Shown: piece by piece, positions 55,226-63,537 of the stretch | How the letters are laid out: each line of letters opens with the position of its first letter | Position numbering within the stretch: the stretch's first letter is position 1 | Origin: JBJXHN01 sp046233135 | Lineage (GTDB): Bacteria > Pseudomonadota > Alphaproteobacteria > Rhodospirillales > Rhodospirillaceae | Length of the DNA stretch: 64,000 nucleotides | Reading direction: 5' to 3' | Assembly (NCBI GenBank): GCA_046233135.1 | Contig: JBJXHN010000004.1 | Location: forward strand, 558,001 to 622,000 | Made by a program: the position numbers and the translations under genes | Notes under the pieces: model-generated | Database searches by the model: none | Seen by the model: only the letters and a program-made list of their open reading frames with translations | What the model was told of the DNA's origin: nothing

Positions 55226-55574
55226 CGGCACCGCCGGCCAAACTGTGATCGACGCGCTGGCCGACATTGCCCCCGACTTCGCTACCTATATATTCGAATT
55301 CCCCTTCGGCGACATCTACTGCCGCCCCGGCCTCGCGGTCCGGGACCGGGAAATCGCCACCATCGCCGCGCTGGCGGCCGTGGGCACCGCCACGCCGCAG
55401 CTGAAAGTGCACATCGAAGCCGGGTTGAATGTCGGACTCTCGCGGGAAGAAATCACCGAGATTCTGATGCAGATGGCGGTCTATGCCGGATTCCCGGCGG
55501 CCCTGAACGGCCTGTTCGCCGCCAAGGAGGTCTTCGCTGCGGTCGACGGGACGGCGTCGGCGGAGGGCGCCTGA
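55155..55574 (+). CDS. carboxymuconolactone decarboxylase-family protein
   Basis: A 139-residue AhpD-like fold protein: MTQTREHATQSRLERGRRAL, then EFPFGDIYCRPGLAVRDREI and ATIAALAAVGTATPQLKVHI followed by EAGLNVGLSREEITEILMQM. This is the CMD block without the CxxC motif of AhpD peroxidase-reductases, so a decarboxylase-like or unknown role is more likely. ATG 55155 lies inside merR; GAGGA lies 12 bases upstream. Co-transcribed with merR, which probably controls it. Confidence 0.9.
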   Translation: MTQTREHATQSRLERGRRALAEIDGTAGQTVIDALADIAPDFATYIFEFPFGDIYCRPGLAVRDREIATIAALAAVGTATPQLKVHIEAGLNVGLSREEITEILMQMAVYAGFPAALNGLFAAKEVFAAVDGTASAEGA

Positions 55575-55600
55575 TCCGTCCGTCCGCCGGCCGGTGAGCG

Positions 55601-55628
55601 GAAGCGGGTGCGCCGGGGCACCCGCTTC
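55601..55628. terminator. perfect 11-bp hairpin between convergent CMD and matB genes
   Basis: GAAGCGGGTGC and GCACCCGCTTC flank a 6-base loop midway between the two stop codons. No T run, so either factor-dependent termination or an RNA end structure. Confidence 0.55.
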
Positions 55629-55636
55629 GTCCGGGG

Positions 55637-57169
55637 TCAGGCCTTGACGCCTTCCTTGAAGGTGGCTGCGTGTACCTTGCGCAGCTCGGCCTTCTGCACC
55701 TTGCCCATGGTGTTGCGGGGCAGTTCGTCGATCTCGAAGATCACCTTGGGCGTCTTGAACTTGGCCAGGCTTTCGGCGGTGCGGGCGATGATCGCCTTGT
55801 GGTCCAGGGTCGCGCCCGGGGCGGGCACGATGACGGCGGCCACCGCCTCGCCGAAGTCGGGATGGGGAAGGCCGATCACCGCCGTTTCCTTGACCTCCGG
55901 CAGGGTCAGCAGCACGTCTTCCACCTCCTTGGGATAGACGTTGAAGCCGCCGCTGATGATCAGATCCTTGTCTCGTCCGACGATGGTCACATAGCCGTCC
56001 CCGGCGATCACCGCATTGTCGCCGGTGATGAAAAAGCCGTCGGGGCGGAACTCCTCGGCGGTCTTTTCCGGCATGCGCCAGTAGCCCTTGAACACGTTCG
56101 GACCGCGCACTTCCAGCACCCCCACCTCGCCGTCGGGCAGGACGGTGCCGGCCTTGTCGCAGACCCGCACCTCGACGCCGGGCAGGGGCAGGCCGACGGT
56201 GCCGGCGCGCCGGTCGCCGTCCAGCGGGTTGGAGGTGTTCATGCAGGTTTCCGTCATGCCGTAGCGTTCCAGGATGCGATGGCCGGTGCGGTCCTCGAAG
56301 GCCCGATGGGTTTCGGCGAGCAGGGGGGCGGAGCCGGACACGAACAGGCGCATCCCCGCCGTTGCCTCCCGGGTCAGTCCCGGATGGTCGAGCAGGCGGG
56401 TGTAGAAGGTGGGGACCCCCATCATCACCGTCGCCTGCGGCATCAGGCGCAGCATCTCGTCGGCGTCGAAGCGGGGCAGCAGGATGATGGTGCCACCGTT
56501 CAGCAGCATCACGTTCACCGCCACGAACAGGCCGTGGGTGTGGAACAGCGGCAGGGCATGCAGCAGCACGTCGCCGTCTCGGAAGCCCCAGGCCTCGTGC
56601 AGCGCTTCGGCGTTGGAGGCCAGGTTGCGCTGGGTCAGCATCGCCCCCTTCGACCGCCCTGTGGTGCCGGAGGTATAGAGGATCGCCGCCAGATCATCGG
56701 GCTGGCGCTCGGCCACCATCGTATCGGGTTCGGCGGCGTCTGCCGCCTCGGCCAGGGTGCCGTCGCCGGCGGTCCCCAGGGTCAGGGCCACGGCGCCGGC
56801 GGTTTCGGCCACCTTGGCCATGTCCGGCGCTTCGGGGCCGTGGACGAAGACTCGGGGTTCGGCGTCACCGAGGAAATAGGAAATCTCGGATTCCGTATAG
56901 GCGGTGTTCAGCGGCAGATGCGCCGCGCCGGTGCGCAGGCAGGCCAGATAGAGGGCGATCACGTCCACCGACTTGTCCACCCGCACCGCCACCCGGTCGC
57001 CAGGCACCACCCCGTGGCTGCGCAACACCGCCGCCATGCGGGCCGCCCGGTCCACCAGGGCGGCGAAGGAAATCGCGGTCCCGTCCGGGGTCAGGATCGC
57101 CGGCCGCGAGCGGTCGGCAGGAAAACGGCTTTCGATCAGGGCATAAAGGGATGTGGTGGTGAAGGACAT
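55637..57169 (-). CDS. matB: malonyl-CoA synthetase MatB
   Basis: A 510-residue AMP-binding ligase: malonate + ATP + CoA to malonyl-CoA. The P-loop AILYTSGTTGRSKGAMLTQR, adenine motif RYGMTETCMNTSNP, the VGRDKDLIISGGFNVYPKEV hinge and PRNTMGKVQK with catalytic Lys near the C-terminus are all present. LPLFHTHGLFVAVNVMLLNG is typical of MatB. ATG 57169 follows GGAAGACCCGCC; the frame extends 15 codons more without support. Last in the malonate operon, 93 bases after matA. Confidence 0.94.
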   Translation of the reverse strand: MSFTTTSLYALIESRFPADRSRPAILTPDGTAISFAALVDRAARMAAVLRSHGVVPGDRVAVRVDKSVDVIALYLACLRTGAAHLPLNTAYTESEISYFLGDAEPRVFVHGPEAPDMAKVAETAGAVALTLGTAGDGTLAEAADAAEPDTMVAERQPDDLAAILYTSGTTGRSKGAMLTQRNLASNAEALHEAWGFRDGDVLLHALPLFHTHGLFVAVNVMLLNGGTIILLPRFDADEMLRLMPQATVMMGVPTFYTRLLDHPGLTREATAGMRLFVSGSAPLLAETHRAFEDRTGHRILERYGMTETCMNTSNPLDGDRRAGTVGLPLPGVEVRVCDKAGTVLPDGEVGVLEVRGPNVFKGYWRMPEKTAEEFRPDGFFITGDNAVIAGDGYVTIVGRDKDLIISGGFNVYPKEVEDVLLTLPEVKETAVIGLPHPDFGEAVAAVIVPAPGATLDHKAIIARTAESLAKFKTPKVIFEIDELPRNTMGKVQKAELRKVHAATFKEGVKA

Positions 57170-57262
57170 GGCGGGTCTTCCGATTTGTGAAAGGCGGAAA
57201 GGGGACGGCCGCAAACGGGCGTCCGGAAGGATGGCGGAGAGGCACGGGACCGTCCCCTCGGA

Positions 57263-58591
57263 TCAGGGCTTCCCGGCCAGGGACAGAACGGCGCGGGAGG
57301 CGGCGATCCGGCCCTCGGCCATCAGGGCTTCGTGGTTTCGTTCGATGTCCGATAGGCGGTAGAGGTAATTGACCATGATCCCCCCCGACTGCCGCAAGCC
57401 CTTGGGCGAGGTATCCCCCAGCCAGTTCAGGCGTTCCAGGGTCGCGCCATTGCCCAGGTGGAAGCGGGCGGTGGGGTCCAGCGGGGCCATGCCGCGCCGG
57501 CCGTGGGCCAGATAGGCCGCGCACAGGCGCATCATCGGATCGCGGATGCTCTCGGCCAGGGCGGCATCGTCGTGCCAGCCGTCCCGGTCCAGCACCGCAA
57601 GGACCGCCTGGGCCTTCTCCGCCTCCGGCCCCTTGCGGCGGGAGCGCAGCCAGCCGACGAAGCCGGGAATCGGCGACAGGGTGGAAAAGACCTTGAGGTT
57701 GGGCATCTCGCGGCGCAGTTCCTCGACCACCTGCTTGATCAGGAAGTTGCCCAGCGAAATGCCCCGCAGGCCGTCCTGGCAGTTGCTGATGGAATAGAAG
57801 ATGGCCGTATCGGCGGTCTTGGGGGCTCCGGGGTCCTCGCCCGGCTCCAGCAGGGTCTGGACGCTGTCGGCCAGACCGTTGACCAGGGCGATTTCGACGA
57901 AGATCAGCGGTTCGTCGTCCAGGGCCGGGTGGAAGAAGGCGAAGCAGCGGCGGTCGGCGGCCAGTCGGCGGCGCAGGTCGTCCCACCCCTGGATGGCATG
58001 CACCGCTTCATAGCGGATCAGCTTTTCCAGCACCGAGGCACTGGTGCGCCAGTCCACCCGCCGCAGCTCCAGGAAGCCGCGATTGAACCAGCTGGTCAGC
58101 AGATGGCGCAGGTCGTCGTCGATGGGCGCCAGCTCCGGATGGTCCTTCAGCAGCCCCAGCAGGGTATGGCGCATGTCGACCACCGCCCGGGTGCCGTCCG
58201 GGGCCATGTTGATCCGGCGCAGCAGGTCCTGGCGCTTCGGTTCGCAGGCTTGATGCAGGGCGCCCAGGGTGGCCTCCCCCGGGTCCGCCTGCCAGCGGGC
58301 CAGGGCGGTGGCGACGGCCTCGCGGTCGGCGGAAAACTCGGTCAGCAGCGCCTGAAAGAAGGTCGGGCGCTCTTCCGCCGGCAGGCTTTGCCACTGTTCG
58401 GCCACGGCGCGGGCGAGCGCGGTGCCGGTGGCCTCGCCGGAGCGGGAGGCCAGATCGTGGCACAGCGTCACCAGGGACTTGTTGCGCTCGCTGCCCGAGG
58501 ACAGGGGGCCGACGGACAAGGGGAAGTCCAGCAGCTCCCGGCCCCGGTCGGCGATGCCGGTCAGCCAGTCGATCACACCAACGCGGGTCAT
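57263..58591 (-). CDS. matA: malonyl-CoA decarboxylase MatA
   Basis: A 442-residue enzyme converting malonyl-CoA to acetyl-CoA and CO2. The C-terminal acyltransferase-like domain has the catalytic Ser region TAIFYSISNCQDGLRGISLG and the His region FHLGNGATLERLNWLGDTSP. FSTLSPIPGFVGWLRSRRKG is also conserved, and helical N-terminal bundle occupies the first 150 residues. ATG 58591 overlaps the stop of the TRAP large-subunit gene by four bases. Operates with MatB. Confidence 0.96.
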   Translation of the reverse strand: MTRVGVIDWLTGIADRGRELLDFPLSVGPLSSGSERNKSLVTLCHDLASRSGEATGTALARAVAEQWQSLPAEERPTFFQALLTEFSADREAVATALARWQADPGEATLGALHQACEPKRQDLLRRINMAPDGTRAVVDMRHTLLGLLKDHPELAPIDDDLRHLLTSWFNRGFLELRRVDWRTSASVLEKLIRYEAVHAIQGWDDLRRRLAADRRCFAFFHPALDDEPLIFVEIALVNGLADSVQTLLEPGEDPGAPKTADTAIFYSISNCQDGLRGISLGNFLIKQVVEELRREMPNLKVFSTLSPIPGFVGWLRSRRKGPEAEKAQAVLAVLDRDGWHDDAALAESIRDPMMRLCAAYLAHGRRGMAPLDPTARFHLGNGATLERLNWLGDTSPKGLRQSGGIMVNYLYRLSDIERNHEALMAEGRIAASRAVLSLAGKP

Positions 58592-59919
58592 ATGGCCGCT
58601 CCCATCATGGTTTCAGGCAACCAGGTCGCGATTTCGGGGAAGATGCACAGGATCAGGATGGCGAGGAACATGCACAGCACATAGGGAATGGAGCCGCGCA
58701 GGATGGTCTTCAGCCGGATATCCGGGGCAATCCCGTTGATGACGTACAGGTTCAGGCCCACGGGCGGGGTGATCAGGCCCACTTCCATGTTGATGGTCAG
58801 GATCACCGCGAACCAGTAGGGATCGAAGCCGGCATTGATGATCACCGGTAGCAGGATCGGCGCGCTCATCAGGATCACCGCCACCGGCGGCAGGAAAAAG
58901 CCGGCAAGCAGCAGGAAGACGTTGACGCAGCCCATCAGCACCCAGCGGTTCACGTCCAGGGCACTGATCCACTGGGCGATGGTCTGGGTGACCAGCAGGC
59001 TGGACAGCATATAGCTGAACACCCCGGCGGCGCCGATGATCAGCAGGATCATCACCGATTCCCGCGTGGTATCGCGCAGCACTTCCCACAGCTTGCCGGG
59101 CTGCCACATGCGATAGACCACCACGGCGGTCAGCAGGCAGAGCAGGGCGCCGACCCCGGCGGTTTCCGACGGCGTGGCCACCCCGCCGTACAGGGCGAAC
59201 AGCACCCCGGCGATGATCGCCAGGAAGGGAATCACCCGGGGCAGGATCTCCACCCGCTGGCGCCAGCTGTAGCGGACGGCGGCGAGCGCCCCGGCGCCCA
59301 GGCCTTCCAGGCGGCTCTGGCGCCAGGTGGAATAGATCGACCAGGCCATGAACAGGGCGGTCACCAGCAGCCCCGGGATCAGCCCGGCCAGGAACAGCCG
59401 GCCGATGGAGGTCTCGGTGGAGATGCCGTAGACGATCATGGTCACGCTGGGCGGGATCAGGATGCCCAGGGTTCCGCCGGCGGCGATGGAGCCGGCAGCC
59501 ACGGTGTCGGGGAAGCCGCGTTCGCGCATCGCCGGGATGCCCATCTTGCCGATCGCCGCGCAGGTCGCCGGCGAACTGCCCGACAGGGCGGAAAACAGGG
59601 CGCAGGCGCCCAGGTTGGAGATCACCAGCCCGCCGGGGACCCGGGTCAGCCAGCGGTCCAGGGCGGTGTACAGGTCCGCGCCCGCCTTCGACGAGGCGAC
59701 GGCCGCCCCCATCAGGATGAACATGGGGATGGCCAGCACCTCGAAGCTGTCGAGCTTGCCGAACAGGATCTCGGGCATCAGGGACAGCGCGCCGACCCCA
59801 TCGAAGATGACGACGAAGCTGAGGCTGACCGCCAGCAGGCCGAAGCCCACGGGCAAGCCGGAAAACAGGACCAGGGTGGTGACAAGGCCGATGATGCCGG
59901 CCAGAAGCAGCGGATCCAT
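58588..59919 (-). CDS. TRAP transporter large permease subunit (DctM-like)
   Basis: A 443-residue inner-membrane protein with about 12 helices. It has AIPMFILMGAAVASSKAGAD, GIPAMRERGFPDTVAAGSIA and GGTLGILIPPSVTMIVYGIS, which are diagnostic of DctM/TRAP-L proteins, and NMEVGLITPPVGLNLYVING at the end. It forms the sodium-coupled channel; substrate inferred as malonate from the operon. ATG 59919 is three bases after the small-subunit stop. Confidence 0.96.
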   Translation of the reverse strand: MDPLLLAGIIGLVTTLVLFSGLPVGFGLLAVSLSFVVIFDGVGALSLMPEILFGKLDSFEVLAIPMFILMGAAVASSKAGADLYTALDRWLTRVPGGLVISNLGACALFSALSGSSPATCAAIGKMGIPAMRERGFPDTVAAGSIAAGGTLGILIPPSVTMIVYGISTETSIGRLFLAGLIPGLLVTALFMAWSIYSTWRQSRLEGLGAGALAAVRYSWRQRVEILPRVIPFLAIIAGVLFALYGGVATPSETAGVGALLCLLTAVVVYRMWQPGKLWEVLRDTTRESVMILLIIGAAGVFSYMLSSLLVTQTIAQWISALDVNRWVLMGCVNVFLLLAGFFLPPVAVILMSAPILLPVIINAGFDPYWFAVILTINMEVGLITPPVGLNLYVINGIAPDIRLKTILRGSIPYVLCMFLAILILCIFPEIATWLPETMMGAAI

Positions 59920-59922
59920 GGA

Positions 59923-60648
59923 TCAATGCCTCCGCGTGTTGGAGGAGTCGGCGTCGTCGGAGAGGCCGAAGGGTGCCTCGCGGCCGGTCAGCAGGGCCAG
60001 TAGGTCGGCCGCGAACTGGGCGAACAGGATCAGGAAGCCCACGGGCATGGCCATGTAGGGGATCCACAGGGGCGGTGCCCAGACGGATTCCGACAGCCAG
60101 CCGCCGGACTTGGCTTCGATCACCAGTTCCAGGCCGTAGCCGCCGATGATCAGGGCGATCACCATGCCGGTCACCAGGCAGGCCGCCGCCAGGGCCTTGC
60201 GCGGTGCGGCGCGCAGGTACATGGGGAACAGCTCCACATTCACATGGCCGCGAATCAGCTGCACGTATGGCAGGCCCACCAGGGTCGCGGCGATCATCAT
60301 GTAGATCACCGCTTCGCTCTGCCAGATGGTCGAGCCGTTCAGCACATAGCGCACGAACACCATCTGGCAGACCACCAGCATCGATGCGACGATCAGGCCG
60401 GCCGAGACCGCGCCGCACAGGCGCGACAGCAGGCCGACGGCGGCGATGAATCCGCCGACCGCGCCCTTGTCGGGGGAACCGGGAGAGCCCTTTTCGGGCG
60501 GGGGCGCGCCCGGGGGGGACGAGGAGGCGTCCCGGGAGGAGCCGTGGGGGATCGGCCCGGGGGGAGCGGGGGACCCGTCGGGGGTCTCGTCCCCGGAGGC
60601 GCAGCCATGGGCGGCAAGGCGCGCGACGGAATCAGCGAAGGCGGTCAT
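59923..60648 (-). CDS. TRAP transporter small permease subunit (DctQ-like) with long disordered N-terminus
   Basis: A 241-residue protein. After a 65-residue Pro/Ser/Gly-rich N-terminus (GSSRDASSSPPGAPPPEKGS), four helices follow, with MVFVRYVLNGSTIWQSEAVI, YVQLIRGHVNVELFPMYL and the C-terminal WIPYMAMPVGFLILFAQFAA, typical of DctQ. The long cytoplasmic extension is unusual; CCGGAGACGATCCC before ATG 60648 supports this start. In the malonate operon. Confidence 0.92.
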   Translation of the reverse strand: MTAFADSVARLAAHGCASGDETPDGSPAPPGPIPHGSSRDASSSPPGAPPPEKGSPGSPDKGAVGGFIAAVGLLSRLCGAVSAGLIVASMLVVCQMVFVRYVLNGSTIWQSEAVIYMMIAATLVGLPYVQLIRGHVNVELFPMYLRAAPRKALAAACLVTGMVIALIIGGYGLELVIEAKSGGWLSESVWAPPLWIPYMAMPVGFLILFAQFAADLLALLTGREAPFGLSDDADSSNTRRH

Positions 60649-60765
60649 GGGATCGTCTCCGGTTACGCGGCGGGAAGGGAAGGCCGTCGGATCGGCGGGT
60701 GGAGAGGGAGGGGGGGGGACACTACAAGCCCCGCCCCCGTCCCCGGCCCGGGGGAGTGTGGAGGC

Positions 60766-61764
60766 TCACTCCACCGAAAGGGCCAGATCCAGCAGCTCCT
60801 GGCCGCCGTCAACGCTGTCGGCAAACGACTTGTAGGCGGTCTGCTTGGCGATTTCCCGCCAGGCCGCGAAGTCCTCGGCGGAAAGATCGGCGATTTCCAC
60901 GCCGGCGTCCTTGAACACCTGAACGGAATCGGCGTCTTCCTTGATCGCTTCGGCGGTGTAGTACTCTTCGGCCTTTTTGGCGGCAGCGGCCAGGGCGGCC
61001 TTCTGGTCGTCGTTGAGGCTGTCGTAGGACTTCTTCGACATCAACATCGGCTGGTACATGAACCACAGGGCATTTTCACCGGCCGGGGTGTAGCACTTCA
61101 CCTGTTCGTAGATGCGATAGGAGACGAAGCTGGACGAACTGGTGTTGGTGGCATCCAGAACGCCGGTCTGCATGGCGGTGTAGATTTCGGAGCTGGGCAT
61201 GGAGGCGATGGACGCCCCGGCCCCGGCCAGCATTTCCTCGAACGACTTGCCGGCGGCCCGGACCTGCAGACCCTTCACGTCTTCGGGCTTGCGGATGCAG
61301 CCCTTGACCCCGGCGAAACCGCCGGCGAGCCACCCCTTGACCACGGTGACCACACCGCCGTCGTTCAGGATCCCTTCGATCTTGTCCATGAAGGGGCTGG
61401 AATCCAGGCGCTGGGCATGGGCGTGGTTCTTCACCAGTCCGGGCATCAGGGTCAGGTTGAATTCGGGATGGCGGCCGCCGGCATAGGCCAGGGGATAGAC
61501 GATCATGTCCAGCTGGCCGCGGGTCATCGGCGTCCACTGTTCCTTGGCCTTGAACAGGGTGCCGTTGGGGTAGATCTGGATTTCCAGATCCACATCGGCC
61601 TTCTTGACCTCTTCGGCGACGATTTCCGCCACCTTGTGGCGCACGTCCTTGTCCGACCACTGGTGGGAGAGGGTCAGCTTGGTGGCGTTGGCGGTCCCGG
61701 CCATGCCCAGCATGGTCGCGGCCACCGCGAGCACGGAAACTGACCGCGCGGAAAACTCTTTCAT
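60766..61764 (-). CDS. TRAP transporter substrate-binding protein (DctP-like, probably malonate)
   Basis: A 332-residue periplasmic binding protein. Signal peptide SVLAVAATMLGMAGTANA is followed by TKLTLSHQWSDKDVRHKVAE. IEIQIYPNGTLFKAKEQWTP-like strand (LEIQIYPNGTLFKAKEQWTP) and GLQVRAAGKSFEEMLAGAGA with the binding-site Arg, SSEIYTAMQTGVLDATNTSS, are family marks. ATG 61764 follows AGGGAGCAAACCT. First gene of the operon, 117 bases before dctQ-like, and divergent from matR-like. Confidence 0.94.
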   Translation of the reverse strand: MKEFSARSVSVLAVAATMLGMAGTANATKLTLSHQWSDKDVRHKVAEIVAEEVKKADVDLEIQIYPNGTLFKAKEQWTPMTRGQLDMIVYPLAYAGGRHPEFNLTLMPGLVKNHAHAQRLDSSPFMDKIEGILNDGGVVTVVKGWLAGGFAGVKGCIRKPEDVKGLQVRAAGKSFEEMLAGAGASIASMPSSEIYTAMQTGVLDATNTSSSSFVSYRIYEQVKCYTPAGENALWFMYQPMLMSKKSYDSLNDDQKAALAAAAKKAEEYYTAEAIKEDADSVQVFKDAGVEIADLSAEDFAAWREIAKQTAYKSFADSVDGGQELLDLALSVE

Positions 61765-61865
61765 AGGTTTGCTCCCTGTTCGTTTGGTCTTGCTTATGAG
61801 GGACCGGTCTCGATGCCGGTCCTGAATCCTTGATAGGGGAGCTTTGGCATTCTGTCCATGATTTT

Positions 61866-61917
61866 TTGTATACCAGATATGCGCAAAGAAAAGCATATGA
61901 TGCACTGCAATATACAA
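61866..61917. promoter_or_regulatory. two GntR-type operator candidates in the malonate control region
   Basis: TTGTATACCA (61866-61875) and CAATATACAA (61908-61917) resemble TGTATACA-centred sites of FadR/MatR-like GntR regulators. They lie about 100-150 bases upstream of the TRAP binding-protein gene and 42 bases apart (four helical turns). Confidence 0.55.
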
Positions 61918-62118
61918 AAAACCCAGGAAAATAGGCTGACTCCTGCGCTCCGGAGCGGCCGGGCGCGCGGGTGCGGTAGCGGTTTTGCTCGGGACAAAGA
62001 CGGTGAAAGCCAAGGTTTCCGAGCCTTTCTCTGGGGCGTCCAGGGAGCGGCCTTCAGGGGAGTCGGTGAAGGGAGGGCGGGTCCCGCAGCGAATATGTTT
62101 GTACCACGGCCTGTCGCT

Positions 62119-62128
62119 TGGTATACCA
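62119..62128. promoter_or_regulatory. perfect palindrome upstream of the GntR gene, probable autoregulatory site
   Basis: TGGTATACCA is a perfect 10-base palindrome 39 bases before the matR-like start, related to the TGTATACC site at 61867 (one base different in the centre arms). Confidence 0.55.
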
Positions 62129-62167
62129 GATCACGGTTTCGGGCATGAGAAAGGGGGCCGCAAGGCC

Positions 62168-62845
62168 ATGACCAAACGGTTCAACCTGGCCGCCACGCTG
62201 GTGGGGGAACTGGAGCGGGAGATCGTCACCGGGGGCCTTCAGCCCGGCGACAAGCTGGACGAACGCATGCTGAGCGAGCGCTTCAACGTGTCCCGCACGC
62301 CGGTGCGCGAGGCCTTGCAGCAGCTGTCGAGCAGCGGTCTGGTGGAAACCCGTCCGCGCCGGGGGACGGTCGTGGCGTCGATCACCGTCAACGAACTGAT
62401 CGAGATGTTCGAGGTGATGTCCGAGCTGGAAAGCTACTGCGCCCGGCTGGCGGCGCGGCGCATGATGGCCCCGGAGATCGCTGCCCTGCGCGATCTGTAT
62501 GAGGCCTGCGCCCGGGAACGGGAGCGGGAGGAGCCGGACAGTTACTATGCCGCCAATGTGGCCTTTCACGAGGCCATCTATGCGGGGTCGCACAACAGCT
62601 ATCTGGAACGCCAGACCAAGGCGGTGCGCAACCGCCTGTCCCCCTATCGCCGTCTCCAGCTGTACCGGCCGGGTCGGATCGGCGGGTCCTGCGACGAGCA
62701 TCTGGAAGTGCTGGACGCCATCACCCGCCACGATTCGGAAAAGGCGGGCGAAGCCATGCTGCGCCATGTGGATATCCAGGGGGCAGCCCTGAACGACCTG
62801 CTGGCGATGCTGCCCCGGGCCTATCTGTCCAGTTCGCCGGCGTAA
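62168..62845 (+). CDS. GntR-family regulator (FadR subfamily, MatR-like)
   Basis: A 225-residue regulator. The winged HTH spans about residues 10-75 (LEREIVTGGLQPGDKLDERM, SERFNVSRTPVREALQQLSS and VETRPRRGTVVASITVNELI). An FCD ligand-binding domain follows with metal-binding His/Asp residues in ANVAFHEAIYAGSHNSYLER and DEHLEVLDAITRHDSEKAGE. ATG 62168 is chosen; the frame is open 61 codons upstream without support. Divergent from the malonate TRAP/matA/matB operon and so its likely regulator. Confidence 0.93.
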   Translation: MTKRFNLAATLVGELEREIVTGGLQPGDKLDERMLSERFNVSRTPVREALQQLSSSGLVETRPRRGTVVASITVNELIEMFEVMSELESYCARLAARRMMAPEIAALRDLYEACAREREREEPDSYYAANVAFHEAIYAGSHNSYLERQTKAVRNRLSPYRRLQLYRPGRIGGSCDEHLEVLDAITRHDSEKAGEAMLRHVDIQGAALNDLLAMLPRAYLSSSPA

Positions 62846-62958
62846 GAGGGCTTTCGCCCCTGTAGCCTTTCTCGGGATCCGGGCTTACACTGCGTCGGAC
62901 GTGTCGTTTCCCCCGGATACCCTTGAGGCGGCCCGGTGCCCATGATCTGTCTGTCGCT

Positions 62959-63363
62959 ATGACGTCCGAATCTGTCCCGTTACCGTCCGATCGCCGGTTC
63001 GGCTGGACGTTCGCGGCCATTTTCACCGCTGCCGCAATCGTGATCCTGTGGCGGGGTGGGCTGGATGTCTGGATCTGGGGGTGTGCCGGTCTCGCCGGTC
63101 TGCTGGCGGCGGCGGCCGTGATCCGCCCGACGTTGCTGCATCCCCTGAACCGTCTCTGGTTCCGCTTCGGCTTGGCCTTGGGGGCGGTGATGCGGCCGGT
63201 GGTTCTGGGCATCCTGTTTTTCGGGGTGATCACGCCGACTGCTGTGCTCATGCGTCTGGCCGGTCGGGACGAGTTGGCCTTGCGCCGGATCTCCGCCCAT
63301 AGTTACTGGTGTCGCCGGAACCCGCCGGGGCCGGAGCCATCGTCTCTCCACAATCAGTTCTAG
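62959..63363 (+). CDS. SxtJ-family membrane protein
   Basis: A 134-residue protein with three to four hydrophobic helices: FGWTFAAIFTAAAIVILWRG, WIWGCAGLAGLLAAAAVI and GAVMRPVVLGILFFGVITPT followed by AVLMRLAGRDELALR. The pattern HPLNRLWFRFG before the last helix is typical of SxtJ proteins found beside carbamoyltransferases. ATG 62959 lacks a strong ribosome-binding site. Function unknown. It is followed by a DUF5989-like gene 10 bases downstream. Confidence 0.78.
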   Translation: MTSESVPLPSDRRFGWTFAAIFTAAAIVILWRGGLDVWIWGCAGLAGLLAAAAVIRPTLLHPLNRLWFRFGLALGAVMRPVVLGILFFGVITPTAVLMRLAGRDELALRRISAHSYWCRRNPPGPEPSSLHNQF

Positions 63364-63372
63364 GGGTCTGCC

Positions 63373-63525
63373 GTGATCGATTTCCTGCGCGAGCTGTGGG
63401 CTTTTCTGCGTGTGCGCAAAAAGCTGTGGCTGGCTCCGATCATCCTGGTGATGGTGGTTCTGGGCGGGCTCTTGGTGCTGGCCCAGGGATCGATGGTCGC
63501 GCCTTTCCTTTACGCCTTGTTCTAG
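63373..63525 (+). CDS. DUF5989-like small membrane protein
   Basis: A 50-residue protein, GTG-initiated: MIDFLRELWAFLRVRKKLWL then APIILVMVVLGGLLVLAQGS. One transmembrane helix follows a basic amphipathic segment. This is the DUF5989 pattern, a small protein that recurs between SxtJ and carbamoyltransferase genes. Spacing is 9 bases to the gene before and 12 bases to the one after. Confidence 0.8.
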   Translation: MIDFLRELWAFLRVRKKLWLAPIILVMVVLGGLLVLAQGSMVAPFLYALF

Positions 63526-63537
63526 CGCGCAGGGGGT

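Noticed and set aside
54987..55574. 195-residue version of the CMD protein
   Set aside because: The first 56 residues are the merR gene read in another frame; CMD similarity begins near 55155.
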